Positions 37,589-49,370 of a stretch of DNA of 64,000 nucleotides are shown here, one piece after another (within the stretch, counting starts at the first letter, position 1; every line of letters begins with the position of its first letter). A program made the position numbers and the translations under genes. The notes below the pieces were generated by a model. That model was not told the DNA's origin. It was given only the letters and a program-made list of their open reading frames with translations, and made no database searches. This DNA comes from Omphiscola glabra. Its lineage: Eukaryota > Mollusca > Gastropoda > Lymnaeidae. The DNA lies in the NCBI GenBank assembly GCA_964017045.1, contig OZ024794.1:20963316-21027315 (forward strand). The letters run 5' to 3'.

Positions 37589-37827
37589 GCTTCACAGGCT
37601 CTGTAAGAGGGATCACATGATGTCATAATTTGCTTCATAGACATGTAAGGGGATCATGATGTCATAATTTGCTTCATAGACATGTAAGGGGATCATGATG
37701 TCATAATCTGCTACATAGACACTGTAAGAAGGATTACGATGTCATAATCTGCTTCATAGACACTGTAAGAAGGATCACGATGTCATAATCTGCTTCATAG
37801 ACACTGTAAGGGGCATCATGATGTCGC
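37589..37827. repeat. Minisatellite, ~40-bp unit x~6
   Basis: Units contain CACTGTAAGAAGGATCACGA then TGTCATAATCTGCTTCATAG, with point and small length variants. Confidence 0.93.
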
Positions 37828-38290
37828 GTAAACAACCCTCTATGAAACCTGGGAACGCATAAATGGATATGCAAATGTATTGATATGCAAATGTATTATG
37901 AAAATGAGCTGCCAAAAGCAGCGTATTATCACCAACAGCTGATTACCAACGCCTTTCAATTGATTAAACGAATTGTTTACTCGGCTCGGCAAATGCTCGT
38001 CTTCCGCTTCGCTGACAGTTAATGAAACTCTAGCTCCGGAGTCGAACTCAACAAGACGAACATATTTTTGCCGGAGCTGGATTTTTGTGTGTGTTGAAAA
38101 ATGATGTAATCGATTCTTCAGTAGATCAGAACTAACTCGAAATGAAAAGAAGACTTTCCAACACACAGAGTCACCCTGTTCTATAATAGTCTTAACAGAC
38201 GCGTGTGAAGTCAAGGAACTCCTGTATGACGTCATTAACAGGATTTCAAAGATCTGACTGCAAATAGCAAATCGATCCACACGCTTTACG
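37828..38290. promoter_or_regulatory. Candidate regulatory island with paired octamer motifs
   Basis: This non-repetitive segment carries two perfect octamers ATGCAAAT (37869-37876 and 37885-37892) in a 16-bp direct repeat, followed by CAATTGATTAA, CAGCTG and TTAATG-type sites and a perfect TGACGTCA at 38227-38234. Octamers are POU-factor sites in animals. A 146-codon minus frame (37840-38280) has mixed composition but no domain I recognise, so a coding origin is not excluded. Enhancer activity is inference. Confidence 0.3.
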
Positions 38291-39133
38291 TAAACGAAAC
38301 ACTTAATAATGCATCATTATACAACATATTTTTTACATTAATTTTTTTATAAACTTTGTGAGAGCAAAACACCCTGACTGCCATATAAATAGCATATATA
38401 TAAAAAAGGATCCCCTTGCCGGGACGGGTGGGGCTGTGAGGCATATCTGCAATATACATATCAATTAGTGATACCCCCACCCCCACACTGCCTTTACTCT
38501 GCCCCCTCCCCCGCAACGTCCCCACTAACGATGAGATGTTAGTTGAGTAGCCTGGATCATAAATATAATTATATAAATATATTGTTACTTACTGTTATCA
38601 GTATGGAGAATTTAATCTATTATTTAATAAAATGTCTCGTTCTAAAACATGACACAACAAAAGACGATACCATATTATGTTAAATACAAATAACAAAGAA
38701 CACGATTGGGGTCAGCTAGAGTTCATTCAAGGGGAAAGATGAAGTCTTTAAACACGTCGTCTACATAATAATATATATATATATATATATATGTAGAGTA
38801 TATGTCACATGATGTCACAAGCATTATGTTAGATCAAGTTACCTAGAAAAAAATTATTGCTTTAACCAAGTTTTAGCTATATTAAATCTGGTGTTGGCGA
38901 AGTACTTGATCTTTGACTTCAAACGCGAGAACTCGTCTGTCAGACCATGTTGTGAATGACGATAAAAGTATGCTTTTTAATTAAATCACTGATTTTCGAA
39001 AATTGTCGATATTCATTCTTGAAATCGGTTTATAAAGCTGGTGATTCCAACTCTGGCCAAATATGCTCTAGTCAAATATTATGACATTGCAGTCTTGTCT
39101 ATTTTAAAAGGATCATCTGCATGTTTACATAAT
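38291..39133. other. Anonymous AT-rich DNA
   Basis: A (TA)n tract lies near 38770-38792. No gene recognised. Confidence 0.5.
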
Positions 39134-39318
39134 CTGTCTCGTCTTGTATCATCTTTCTCGTCTTCTATCGTTTTTATCGTCTTCTATCATCTTTCTCGTC
39201 GTTTATCATCTTTCTCGTCTTTTATCATCTTTCTCGTCTTCTATCGTCTTTCTCGTCTTCTATCGTCTTTCTCGTCGTTTATCATCTTTCTCGTCTTTTA
39301 TCATCTTTCTATTCTTTC
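39134..39318. repeat. Minisatellite, ~16-bp unit x~11
   Basis: Units such as CGTCTTCTATCGTCTTTCT and CGTCGTTTATCATCTTTCT, strongly pyrimidine-biased on this strand. Confidence 0.93.
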
Positions 39319-40390
39319 ATGTTTTTTCTCTTAATGAAGATTTGTGATTCAGGGAAAAAAACATGTTTTTTGTGACCTGGAGTCCACTCTTGCATCTTAT
39401 TTCCTTTGCTTTGGACAAACACTTCAGGACTTTCTGAAACTCACAGACTGAACCGATGCTTTTGGCCTTGATTAACTATTGCTTGAATAATTTTTATTTC
39501 CGGGTATTCGTAGTTTAAACGGATAGATTCTGCTTATTTTTTGTGGTGCATCCATCACGCTGAACCCCCCCCCCCCCCAGCCACTTCTCAGGGGAAAGTC
39601 TTAAGTTCAACACTATTCCCCAGATTTCTCAAGTGCAAATATAAAAAAAAAACTTTGTAAAAAAAAAAAAAACTATGTCAATTACTGTTTTCTTCGCGTT
39701 TGTCATCCAGCGCGAAGTTCAATTTAAACGCACGATTTACTCCGGAACTTTATCTCCGTGCACGTATCAACACAAAAGCCATGACACCTTCTTACACATC
39801 CATGTAGGTTTCGGCTTGCGCTAACCAAACATTACAGGAAGATCTCCCTAAATGGAGAAAAACCTCGAGCATTTTTTTGACGCTAATGCCTGTTTGAATT
39901 GCTATAGGCTCACGGTCCTAGCAAGAGACATCAGTGGTCTGCGCCCTCCGCGCGGGACACGTGCGGCCATTGTCCCCAGTCTTAGGGCAAATGAATTAAA
40001 GCAAAACAAGTTAAGGGCAATTTCGCGATTAAACTTGAGCTTTTTTAAAAAAAAATCCTGTTATGGTGGGGCACAAGGAACTATCCTTTTCCACCTTTTC
40101 ATAAAAAGGTATTTGTTCGGTTTTGTAAAAGTTTTATTTTTTTTCTTTAATATTTTCATTTTTGTCCCCTTTAAATGACAGACTCTTACTTGAAGCTTAC
40201 GTCATTTATCCTGTTGTGTGGTGAAAGATCCTGGTTTGACGAAATCTTTTCAGCTTCGCACCTGCACTACCCCCGCCCCTCCGTTATAACAAGGACGCTA
40301 CCTGGTGTATCAAACTTGTTTTTAAAAAAATAGCTTTGGTTTTTATTTCCTCGAAGTCCACCGAGTTGGATTGCTCAATGTTTCGGGCAA
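39319..40390. other. Anonymous DNA
   Basis: A C run near 39566-39579 and A tracts near 39642 and 39660. A 108-codon plus frame at 39852-40178 ends in a low-complexity phenylalanine-rich stretch and has no recognised domain. Confidence 0.4.
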
Positions 40391-40685
40391 ATTCCGAGTG
40401 TGGCCACTACAGAGTCCGAGTAAAGTCTCTACAGTGTCCGAGTATGGTGACTACAGAGTCCGAGTATGGTCTCTACAGAGTCCGACTATGGTCACTACAC
40501 AGTCCGAGTATGGTCACTACAGAGTCCGACTATGGTCACTACAGATTCCAAGTGTGGCCACAACACGGTTACGAGTATGGTCACTACATGCAGAGTCCGA
40601 GTATGGTCACTACAGATTCCGAGTGTGGTCACAACACGGTTACGAGTATGGTCACTACAGAGTCCGAGTATGGTCACTATCGCAT
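40391..40685. repeat. Minisatellite, 22-bp unit x~13
   Basis: Units GAGTCCGAGTATGGTCACTA plus CA, with a recurring variant cluster (TTCCAAGTGTGGCCACAACA, CGGTTACGAGTATGG) appearing twice, so part of the array has a higher-order period. All three plus frames are open. Confidence 0.96.
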
Positions 40686-41301
40686 GTGCCTGATAACAGA
40701 CACAACATCCTTGCTTTCAATTTTGAGAACAGTTCACTACTGAACATTTCATTACACATTGGACAAAGACTTCAAATACCGGACAGGTACCTGGAAAAGT
40801 AAAGACTACTACCGAAAAACATAATATTGCATGGTTGAATTAACTTGAATACAGAACAAATACATATATAACATCACGTTATCGTACAGGCAAACATGCA
40901 CCACTCCATGCAGATTATTACAGTAAGTGGTTGATATAAAGTTACAACTCAACTAGACACGATCAAGTTATACATGTTAACAACAACAACAAACCAAACT
41001 AACTTCCTCCAGGTCTCTTGCTCGTCAAGTCAGAACAACATTTCGTCCTTGCCAGTAACTTCCCGTCATCTCGCAACCGATCGCGATCTAGGCATGCGTT
41101 AAGAAGACATACATAAATTTGTATTCTCGGGCCTGGGCCCCTCCTTCACCCCTGCACCCCTCCCCCCCTCATAAAAATCCTAAAACCAACAAACAACGCT
41201 GCAGGAAAACACTTTGATAGTGTTTAGTTTCATTCTCTTTATCCTCGCAGCGGACAACTTTTTAGAAATTTGGAGACAATAAAGGACATCTAATTGCGGA
41301 C
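40686..41301. other. Anonymous DNA
   Basis: No gene or clear repeat apart from ACAACAACAAC near 40980 and a C-rich patch near 41140-41170. Confidence 0.5.
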
Positions 41302-42356
41302 TAATGCCCCCATTTTAATGCCCCCAGTTTAATGCCCCCAGTTTAATGCCTCCAGTTTAATGCCTCCAGTTTAATGCCCCCAGTTTAATGCCTCCAGTTT
41401 AATGTCCCCAGTTTAATGCCCCCAGTTTAATGCCTCCAGTTTAATGTCCCCAGTTTAATGCCCCCAGTTTAATGCCTCCAGTTTAATGCCCCCAGTTTAA
41501 TGCCCCCAGTTTAATGCCTTCAGTTTAATGCCCCCAGTTTAATGCCTCCAGTTTAATGCCCCCAGTTTAATGCCCCCAGTTTAATGCCTTCAGTTTAATG
41601 TCCCCAGTTTAATGCCCCCAGTTTAATGCCTTCAGTTTAATGCCCCCAGTTTAATGCCCCCAGTTTAATGCCTCCAGTTTAATGCCCCCAGTTTAATGCC
41701 CGCAGTTTAATGCCCCCAGTTTAATGCCCCCAGTTTAATGCCCCCAGTTTAATGCCTCCAGTTTAATGCCCCCAGTTTAATGCCTTCAGTTTAATGCCCC
41801 CAGTTTAATGCCTCCAGTTTAATGCCTCCAGTTTAATGCCCCCAGTTTAATGCCTTCAGTTTAATGCCCCCAGTTTAATGCCTCCAGTTTAATGCCTCCA
41901 GTTTAATGCCTCCAGTTTAATGCCCCCAGATTAATGCCTTCAGTTTAATGCCCCCAGTTTAATGCCCCCAGTTTAATGCCTCCAGTTTAATGCCTCCAGT
42001 TTAATGCCTCCAGTTTAATGCCTCAGTTTAATTCCCCCAGTTTAATGCCTCCAGTTTAATGCCTCCAGTTTAATGCCTCCAGTTTAATGCCCCCAGTTTA
42101 ATGCCTTCAGTTTAATGCCCCCCCCCCATTTAATGCCCCCAGTTTAATGCCCCCAGTTTAATGCCCCCAGTTTAATGCCTCCAGTTTAATGCCTCCAGTT
42201 TAATGCCTCCAGTTTAATGCCTCCAGTTTAATGCCCCCAGTTTAATGCCCCCCCATTTAATGCCCCCAGTTTAATGCCCCCAGTTTAATACCTCCAGTTT
42301 AATGCCCCCAGTTTAATGCCTCCAGTTTAATGCCCCCAGTTTAATGCCTCCAGTTT
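41302..42356. repeat. Large minisatellite, 14-bp unit x~75
   Basis: About 1.05 kb of AATGCCCCCAGTTT units. Nearly all variation lies in the five bases after AATG: GCCCCC, GCCTCC, GCCTTC, GTCCCC and rare GCCCGC, plus two expanded C runs (near 42117-42127 and 42248-42255) and one 13-bp unit. It is the largest minisatellite here. Confidence 0.99.
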
Positions 42357-42977
42357 TAGTCTGGTCAACACAGCGCCTTGTTGTTGTGGGTGCAAGTAGG
42401 GACACCTTGGCGTGAGAGTTGTTGTTCGTTTGTCTTGCTCATCATTTAAAGAAACGTTTAGAGAGAGATCGTTTATGCTTTTTCAAGTCTGTGGCTATGA
42501 ACATAACAGGGTTTTAACACAGTCATAAACAGTCATAACCACTGGCTGTAACTGAAAAGCTGTGATGTTGCCAAGTCAGCAAAATCAAAATAATTTTATC
42601 TTTCAAACTAGGACTTGATGCAGGCGCAGTTGTTTTCTTTTTATAAATCTTGTTGAGGAGGGGGTAATGCAGAATTGTGCAAAAGGCTTAGTCTCGTGGT
42701 GCACAGAATTGTGTACGCGGCTTATTCTCATGGTACGTAGAATTGTGTACACGATTTAGTCTCATAGTACACAGAACTGTGTTCGCAGCTTTATATCATC
42801 TACACAGATTTGTGCACACATCCGTATTATACCTAGTTCCATCATTTCCATCGTTCCTCGAGTGAAATCATATAATTCATGTTCTATATCTGGAACTAAC
42901 GTTACGAGAGCGAGATAGGGACAGAAAGAAAGAGGGGAGAGAGAAAGGGGGAGATAGGGGTAAGATACATATTCGCT
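42357..42977. repeat. Anonymous DNA with a degenerate ~40-bp repeat x~3 at 42669-42825
   Basis: Three diverged units share ACAGAATTGTGTACGCGGCT then TATTCTCATGGTAC. A GAGAGA-type patch lies near 42905-42960. No gene recognised. Confidence 0.7.
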
Positions 42978-43353
42978 ATTTGGGTCCAGACCATAAAGTT
43001 TAAAGGAAAAAAAGGAAAATTATCAAAGAATACCTTTGAACTCAGCATATCTTATAGTTAGTGAACTCTGCATATATTATAAGTAGTGAACTCTGCATAT
43101 CTTATAAGTAGTGAACTCTGCATATCTTATAAGTAGTGAACTCTGCATAACTTATAAGTAGTGAACTCTGCATATATTATAAGTAGTGAACTCTGCATAT
43201 CTTATAAGTAGTGAACTCTGCATATCTTATAAGTAGTGAACTCTCTCTGCATATCTTATAAGTAGTAAACTCTACATATCTTATAGTTAGGGAAATCTGC
43301 ATATCTTATAAGTAGTGAACTCTGCATATCTTGCAAGTAGTGAACTCTGCATA
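42978..43353. repeat. Minisatellite, 25-bp unit x~12, with mobile-looking flank (copy A)
   Basis: ATTTGGGTCCAGACCATAAA, AAAGGAAAAT and GAATACCTTTGAACTC lead into tandem units of CTCTGCATATCTTATAAGTA plus GTGAA. The same leader and a shorter array occur at 51555-51735 in the same orientation, so flank and array form one dispersed unit. Confidence 0.93.
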
Positions 43354-43444
43354 TAATCGTATATATATATATATATATATATATTCCCCCTATCTCCCCC
43401 TTCCTCTTTTTCTCTCTCCCCATCTCTCTCTCTCTCTCTCCCTC

Positions 43445-43517
<73 letters not shown>
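43354..43517. repeat. (TA)n, CT-rich and (TA)n compound microsatellite
   Basis: TATATA tract, CTCTCT/CCCC pyrimidine tract, then a second TATATA tract of about 50 bp. Confidence 0.97.
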
Positions 43518-43518
<1 letters not shown>

Positions 43519-44286
43519 GGAAAGAAGTCTTCAAAAATTTAATTTACACCGAACGACACTTGTAAAATGATTTCCTTTCAAATATTATATACATTTAAAT
43601 ATTAAAATATGACTTCGTATTTCAAAGGGGGGAAAGTGTGTGTTATATTGAAACCAATGGCCTATTCCTTTTTCAGATTTCTTTCCATTAAAGAGTTGAG
43701 CTTATGAATTACGTGTAATGTTATCGCTGGCTTTTCCGTTGACATTTTGAAACGATCACCACGGTGGTGGTGTTCTGCAGCTGAGCATATCTTTGAAATG
43801 CCATTAGCCGGGGAATTCCATGAAAGTTGTCTTGTGAAATGAATCTCATTGTGCTGCAGGATTAGCTCCAGTAAGTACGGAGCCAGTCTGTGAAAGAAGG
43901 ACATACATCCCAGGTCGTTTAATAGCGCATGTATAAATATTGTGAAATGAAGGCCGGGTATATAGGCGAGGAACAAAGGTTTATTATTGAAGGATTCGTG
44001 AACATTTTGAATAGGCGATAAGTCAATTGAAATCTGAGTTTCTGTGATCTGTAGTAGTTTTTGGTGTAATTTTAAATTATTTTCTTTCTATTAAAAATGT
44101 ATACGAATTTGCGTGTGGAATGTTAAGCCATGAAAATATGGACTTATGACTTTAGAAAAACAAAATTAGCGTAGGTATGTGGTGTATTCAGTATGAATTT
44201 GGATATATGATCTGGCTTTGTTTTTTTTTTAAAAAAAGGTTAACACGATGTATCTATGAACAGGGAAATGGACGCTTCCACTACGA
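43518..44286. promoter_or_regulatory. Non-repetitive island at 43660-43980, possible cis-regulatory DNA
   Basis: A 320-bp stretch of mixed composition with a 104-codon minus frame (43662-43976) lacking any recognised domain. CCATTAGCCGG and CTCATTG-type homeodomain-like cores are present. It stands out from repeat-rich neighbours; regulatory function is conjecture. Confidence 0.25.
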
Positions 44287-44457
44287 AATAGGACTATGAA
44301 TAGAACACAGTGTTCTGTAATGTGATGTGTCAAACATGACTATAAATAGAACAGACTGTTCTATAATGTAATATGTCAATCATGACTATAAATAGAACAA
44401 ACTGTTGTATAATGTGATGTGTCGAAACGTGACTATAAATAGAACAGACTGTTTTAA
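44287..44457. repeat. ~46-bp minisatellite x4, each with a steroid-receptor-type palindrome
   Basis: Units carry GACTATAAATAGAACAGACT then GTTCTATAATGTGATGTGTC. Two hold perfect 15-bp palindromes: AGAACACAGTGTTCT (44302-44316) and AGAACAGACTGTTCT (44348-44362). Two are imperfect: AGAACAAACTGTTGT (44394-44408) and AGAACAGACTGTTTT (44441-44455). AGAACAnnnTGTTCT is the vertebrate glucocorticoid/androgen response element consensus. Confidence 0.92.
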
Positions 44458-44544
44458 ACACATACACTATGAACAATCGACTCCAAGTTAACGAAGCTGG
44501 AGAAAATGTGTTTATTTTTTAAATTGTGGTATAGCTATATGCAT

Positions 44545-44850
44545 ATCCTTTTTATGTTGTTCTTGATGATGTTGTTGATGACGGTGTTGCTGTTGTTGTG
44601 TATGATGATGATGTTGTTGATAATGGTGTTGCTTTTAGTGATTCTGGTGTATTTCTTGATCGTGTTGTTGGTAATGGTGTTATTAATGATGGTGTTGTTG
44701 ATGATGGTGTTATGGATGATGATGTTGTTGTTGACGGTGTTGATGACGGTGTTGTTTATGATGGTTTTGTTTATGATGGTGATGTTTATGGTGATGTTGT
44801 TGATGTTGATTATGACGATGTCGTGGGTGAGCTGAGGATGTTGATGACCA
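44545..44850. repeat. Degenerate GTTGATGATGGT trinucleotide-like tract
   Basis: Irregular mixture of GTT, GAT and GGT triplets in the form GATGGTGTTGTTGATGATGG. All plus frames and several minus frames are open because the tract lacks stops. Confidence 0.93.
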
Positions 44851-45552
44851 TCTGTTTGTTTGTTTTTGCAATGCGACAATGAGATACCTCACTCGTGTGT
44901 AAAAAAAAGTGTGGATGGGTGGGGGGGGGGGATATCCTCGGATTAGTCCCACCTGACACGTCAACAATGCCCTCACGGGAACTTCCTTCATGGAAAGCAT
45001 CCTCCACACTGTAGCTCTCTAAACGACTTTATTAAGACGTGGTCCAATCCTGTTAGGTGGACAATGCCACAGAAATGAGAAGGGATGGTTAAGCCGCCCG
45101 TTACAAATTGTAGGACGAGACGGTCTAAAATAAGACCCTCCATTGGTCTCACACTTTTTTCTGTGCATTGTATTTTCTGAAAACCGAAAATTTGCCACGG
45201 AGATCATTGCTACACCCGCCGGGGGTGGCAATTTCGAGGGGAGGGGCGACCCCAATTTACCTGCCACTCAAGAGGATAGTCGGATATAATGACCGTTCGA
45301 CCCGTAGGCATATACGATTTATCGGTTGCGGTTAAAACCCACAATAGAATGGGTTAAAACCCTTAACCGGCTAGTTAGTGTTTTCAATTTGTGGGAAATT
45401 TAAGACCGGTTAGCATTTTGGAGTTGTTTCATTTTAAAAAATATATATATATTTTTAAAGTTATTTTGGGTTTGTTACCTTCTCTAATAGATAGACAGTA
45501 AACTTGGGCAACTTGAAAGTGAAGATTTTATGCCTAGAAATAACAAGCCAGA
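44851..45552. other. Anonymous DNA
   Basis: A G run lies near 44920-44930. GC-richer from 45000 to 45300. No gene recognised. Confidence 0.45.
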
Positions 45553-46420
45553 CAATGGCGGTAGAAATGCGTAAACTTCCCACCTACTAGAGTTACCGGT
45601 ACTTGACAAATGCATTTATTCAAGTAACGCCATTAATAAGAATCCCAGTTATTGCTAATTACATCTAACTTAATAAAAACAGGTTTATTTTAATTTAAAA
45701 TGTTTCGATTTCCGTAAAATAAAAATAAAACTTAGGATTAGTGTTTTTAAGAATCACAATTAGATATAAATAGGAATTGTATCGTGGGCACTAATTTGAT
45801 GCGCTATTTTGGTGCAGCTATTGAGAGAGAGTTTTATTTTGCGCGCTTTGAACAGAGCACTACAGCCCTTACATTCATACCTGGATAATTTTTTTGTCGT
45901 GATATTTGGTGACGTCATGTATCCCTTTATTTATTTATTTTTTAATATTACCAACATCATTTGATATCTCATGTAGTAGTTTCAGATAATCTCAAACTTT
46001 AACAAATTTGCATTGTTTCAAGTTTCACAGAAGTTGTCAAGTAAAGACCCATTAGTTATCTCTCGCCCAACATTGGGGAAAGCAATGCGTGAACTTCCCA
46101 TCTACTAAAGTTACTTGACAAAACATGAACTCAAGTAGCGCACGTTTGAGAATCCCAATTTTTGCAGCACATCATCCCCCATGATACGTCACTGCACAAT
46201 TTTTATTTCACGCTCATGAACTATATTAAATAATCTGATGTACCAAACCACTTTTAAACCGAATATTTTTTACACCATATTTAAATTGTGGCGATTTCAT
46301 AAAATACTATTCTAGACACAATACGCAGTTGCGTTATTATAAAAAAAACAAAATTTAAAAAATCATTTGGCGTAGTCATCGGGAATTGTATTTTGCGCGC
46401 TATCTTGAAATGGAAGCAGT
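45553..46420. repeat. Diverged direct duplication, about 0.5 kb offset
   Basis: Blocks near 45565-45655 and 46080-46165 align in order: AATGCGTAAACTTCCCACCT / AATGCGTGAACTTCCCATCT, TACTAGAGTTACC / TACTAAAGTTACT, TTCAAGTAACGC / CTCAAGTAGCGC, AGAATCCCAGTTATTGC / AGAATCCCAATTTTTGC. Later GGAATTGTAT and GCGCGCT repeat near 45772 and 46382. TTCGATTTCCGTAAAATAAA near 45703 is shared with 8897. TGACGTCA at 45910-45917. It looks like an old transposon duplicated in tandem. Confidence 0.65.
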
Positions 46421-49142
46421 CAGACCACAAGCAAAATATGCATAAGAGATTCTCTTCATTTCGTTTTGCCTCATACTTTTTTGGACTACAAATAATAAGC
46501 TATGTTCTTTAATGATGCGGGCAACTGACATTTCCTTGCACTGCAAGGTGCGCAGGCATCATTGACCAAGACCCTTACCGCGCTCAGCCCTTGGCGTACA
46601 CAATTCTTTCATCCCATTCTCGAGTCTAAGTGCCGTACGTGTCCTGCAACACCGAGAGCGGGGCTTGGGTTTCCCCGGGGGCAATTGTCACCCGGCGTAT
46701 CTTGAATTAGCAGCTCAGACCTCTCTTCCGACGGGCCTGGCACGAATTGGCGTTGGGCGGGTAGCCGGTCCTCTTGACGGGGTGTCGGGTGACCTCCGAG
46801 GGGCTTTGCCTCACACCTGCGGCAACTATTTGTCTTCATAGAGTTCCAATGACACCGGGGTGATGAACGACCGTCCGGGCCGAGATACAGACATTTAGCC
46901 GGTTAAGATAACCAAGTATTGTGTGTCGCGACGTTTTTAGGATTTGCTAACGCTCTAAAAGTTAAGAAGTGAAAGGTTGAAAGGTCGATGAAGATGTATA
47001 CACTACTATAGAGAACCTATATATAATACAAAAAATGCTGGAAGGTTTATTTTTCGTATCTGAGACATTTTGAATGTCTGAAAAGCACTGCTGAACTAGG
47101 GAATATCTTTAAGCACGTTTTTTTCCAGAGGGTATGTCTTGAGTCTGTTATTGTTTATTTAAAAAAAGTATTGATGTGGGCCATTTTTAGTTTTTAAAAA
47201 AAATGCTTTTTAGGAAAAGCGGTATTTTTTTGTCGCAAAATAGGATATTAGAGAAACATTTCCGATATCGAACATTTCAGTGCTTCTGATGTCGGCTATT
47301 CAACTTTGACTCCGGGTTATGACGTTACGAAGCACTGTGTGTTTTTAAAAAATGAGCACTAATGAAAGTTTTTCTTTGCGGACGCAGTATGAAGCTTTGA
47401 TAAGGATTCACTTAAAAAGTATCCAAATCAGCAAAAGGAAATTGAGCCCCCGACTCCAACGCCGCTTCATTCGCCTACAATCCCCGACCCTAAGGTCGCA
47501 CCAATCCCCTATTATCTCCGCCAATGAATGCCTTTATAACATGAACACAACTTGGATGACCCCTTCTGAGAACCATCGGTCATTTTTTTTTTCTAATAAA
47601 GACCAATGTGTCCGTCCCAATTTGCGGCCATGACAGGCCTGGCCCCCATCACTTACTTATAGCAAATTGCTCCGTAATTTGTGCTAAGGGTGAAAAATGA
47701 GTCCCGGCCCGCCCCTGATAATTGTTCCTAGTAGCCATCGTCTGTGCTTGTTGTTGTTGTTAGCGACTGTGACGGCCTGTGCCTGGAACACAATGGCCCA
47801 CTGGGGCTGTGATCACTTCCTCTTGATTGTCCGGCCCAGAGACCAGGGTAAATATTTATCATATTTAATAACAGCGTCCAGAGCGGATCCCCCTGTGCTG
47901 ATTGCCAGTGTTGTATCGCCTGATGGCGTACTTGTTGGTGTCATTCGGTCTGAAACAAGAAACCCCTGTCATCCTTTGGGGCGGGGGGGGGGGCGGTTTC
48001 TTGAATTGTGTTTCCTCTTCCCCCCCAGTGGTTCTCAAACAGTGTAACGTGATCCTTGAGTAGGTTTCAAAACAGGATATAGAAAATGTGTTGCTGCTTG
48101 GCTTGAGGATCACAAATCTATTGGTTTATTTTAATGTGAAAATATTTAAAAGTCTCTTCTGATACTCTCCAGACCCTTTGTCTCACCCTCTCTTTCTCTC
48201 TTTTTTTCTTTCTTTTTCTTTCCATCTCTCTCTTTCTCTCTCTCTCTCGTTCTCTTTTTCTCATTCTCTCTCCAGTTGCGTAACTAAGGGAGCAGTAGGG
48301 GACAGATGTCACCGGGTGACAGTATAGTTGTGGACGCCAAAATGGGTTTTGGTGGTATTTCATTGATAGAAAATAGTGGGTTTCAGAGAAGATAGGGCGT
48401 AAAAATTACACTTGGGCATGGGCGCCATACACACACTCTCTCTCTCTCTCTATCTCTATCTCATCTCTCTCTCTTTCTTTTTTCATTAATACAAATAAGA
48501 GTAGACAGTTCCTGCATGAAATGGTGTTACACACTCCATCTATAAACTATGTGCTAACTCAAGTACTATTCCAGAAGTTATGACAAAGGACATCTAGACA
48601 CACGTCACAGGCCTGCCTTAATATTTGATGTTTAAAAAACTTCCTGTCACAGACACGTCTTGTCAATACGTGATGCATAACTGGCAGTCTGCCGATGGAT
48701 GCGACTAATACAATAACAATTTAATATTAAGCAGTGAGACATACAGTAATGGACCTTTAATTCATTAGTGGTCTTGATATTATTTTCAGTGTAGCACCAA
48801 ATCACAGTTTTAGAATCCCTACACCAGTGACGTCACTGAAAGATCACGTGACCAGCGGTTACCGGCAATAATGTCTCTGAGGCTCCAGCTGCCATGATGC
48901 TGGAACTGTTGTATGGTGCTGTATGTGTAGCTCATGGTGTCACTAGAATCATAATGATTATTTCATGGTAGCTATGATTAGTGAGAGATCAAATTGGGGG
49001 GGGGGGGGCGCTTGATTATCCGAATATTTCCATCCTGCTGAGCCTGTTATTTTATGTGGCCTCAGTTTCATAGTGTCATTCAATGTCATGGCGCATGTAT
49101 GAGTCGTAATGTCAGAGTCCGAGTTACTGATGCTTGCAGATT
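46421..49142. other. Anonymous DNA with unique islands and CT tracts
   Basis: A GC-richer unique block at 46580-46910 carries a 76-codon minus frame without a domain. 47350-48060 is unique and moderate GC with a G run near 47983-47993. CAGTGGTTCTCAAAC at 48026 is a lone hAT-like terminus; CAGTTGCGTAACTAAGG near 48274 may be another MITE end. CT-rich tracts lie at 48180-48270 and 48433-48480, TGACGTCA at 48828-48835, and a G run near 48997-49008. No gene recognised. Confidence 0.4.
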
Positions 49143-49370
49143 CTTTGTGTGAGTCTTGGAGTCATTGTGTGAGTCTCGTAGTTATTTTGTGAGTCTCGGA
49201 GTCATTGTGTGAGTCTCGGAGTCATTGTGTGAGTCTCGGAGTCATTGTGTGAGTCTCGGAGTCATTGTGTGAGTCTCTGAGTAATTGTGTGAGTCTCGGA
49301 GTCATTGTGTGAGTCTCGGAGTCATTGTGTGAGTCTGTGAGTCATTGTGTGACTCTCGGAGTCACTGTTA
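49143..49370. repeat. Minisatellite, 20-bp unit x~11
   Basis: GAGTCTCGGAGTCATTGTGT units with occasional changes (CTTGG, CTGTG, AGTTATTTTGT). Confidence 0.97.

Noticed and set aside
43662..43976. 104-codon minus-strand frame as a possible exon
   Set aside because: Mixed composition is suggestive, but there is no recognised domain or convincing splice sites; kept only as a unique island.
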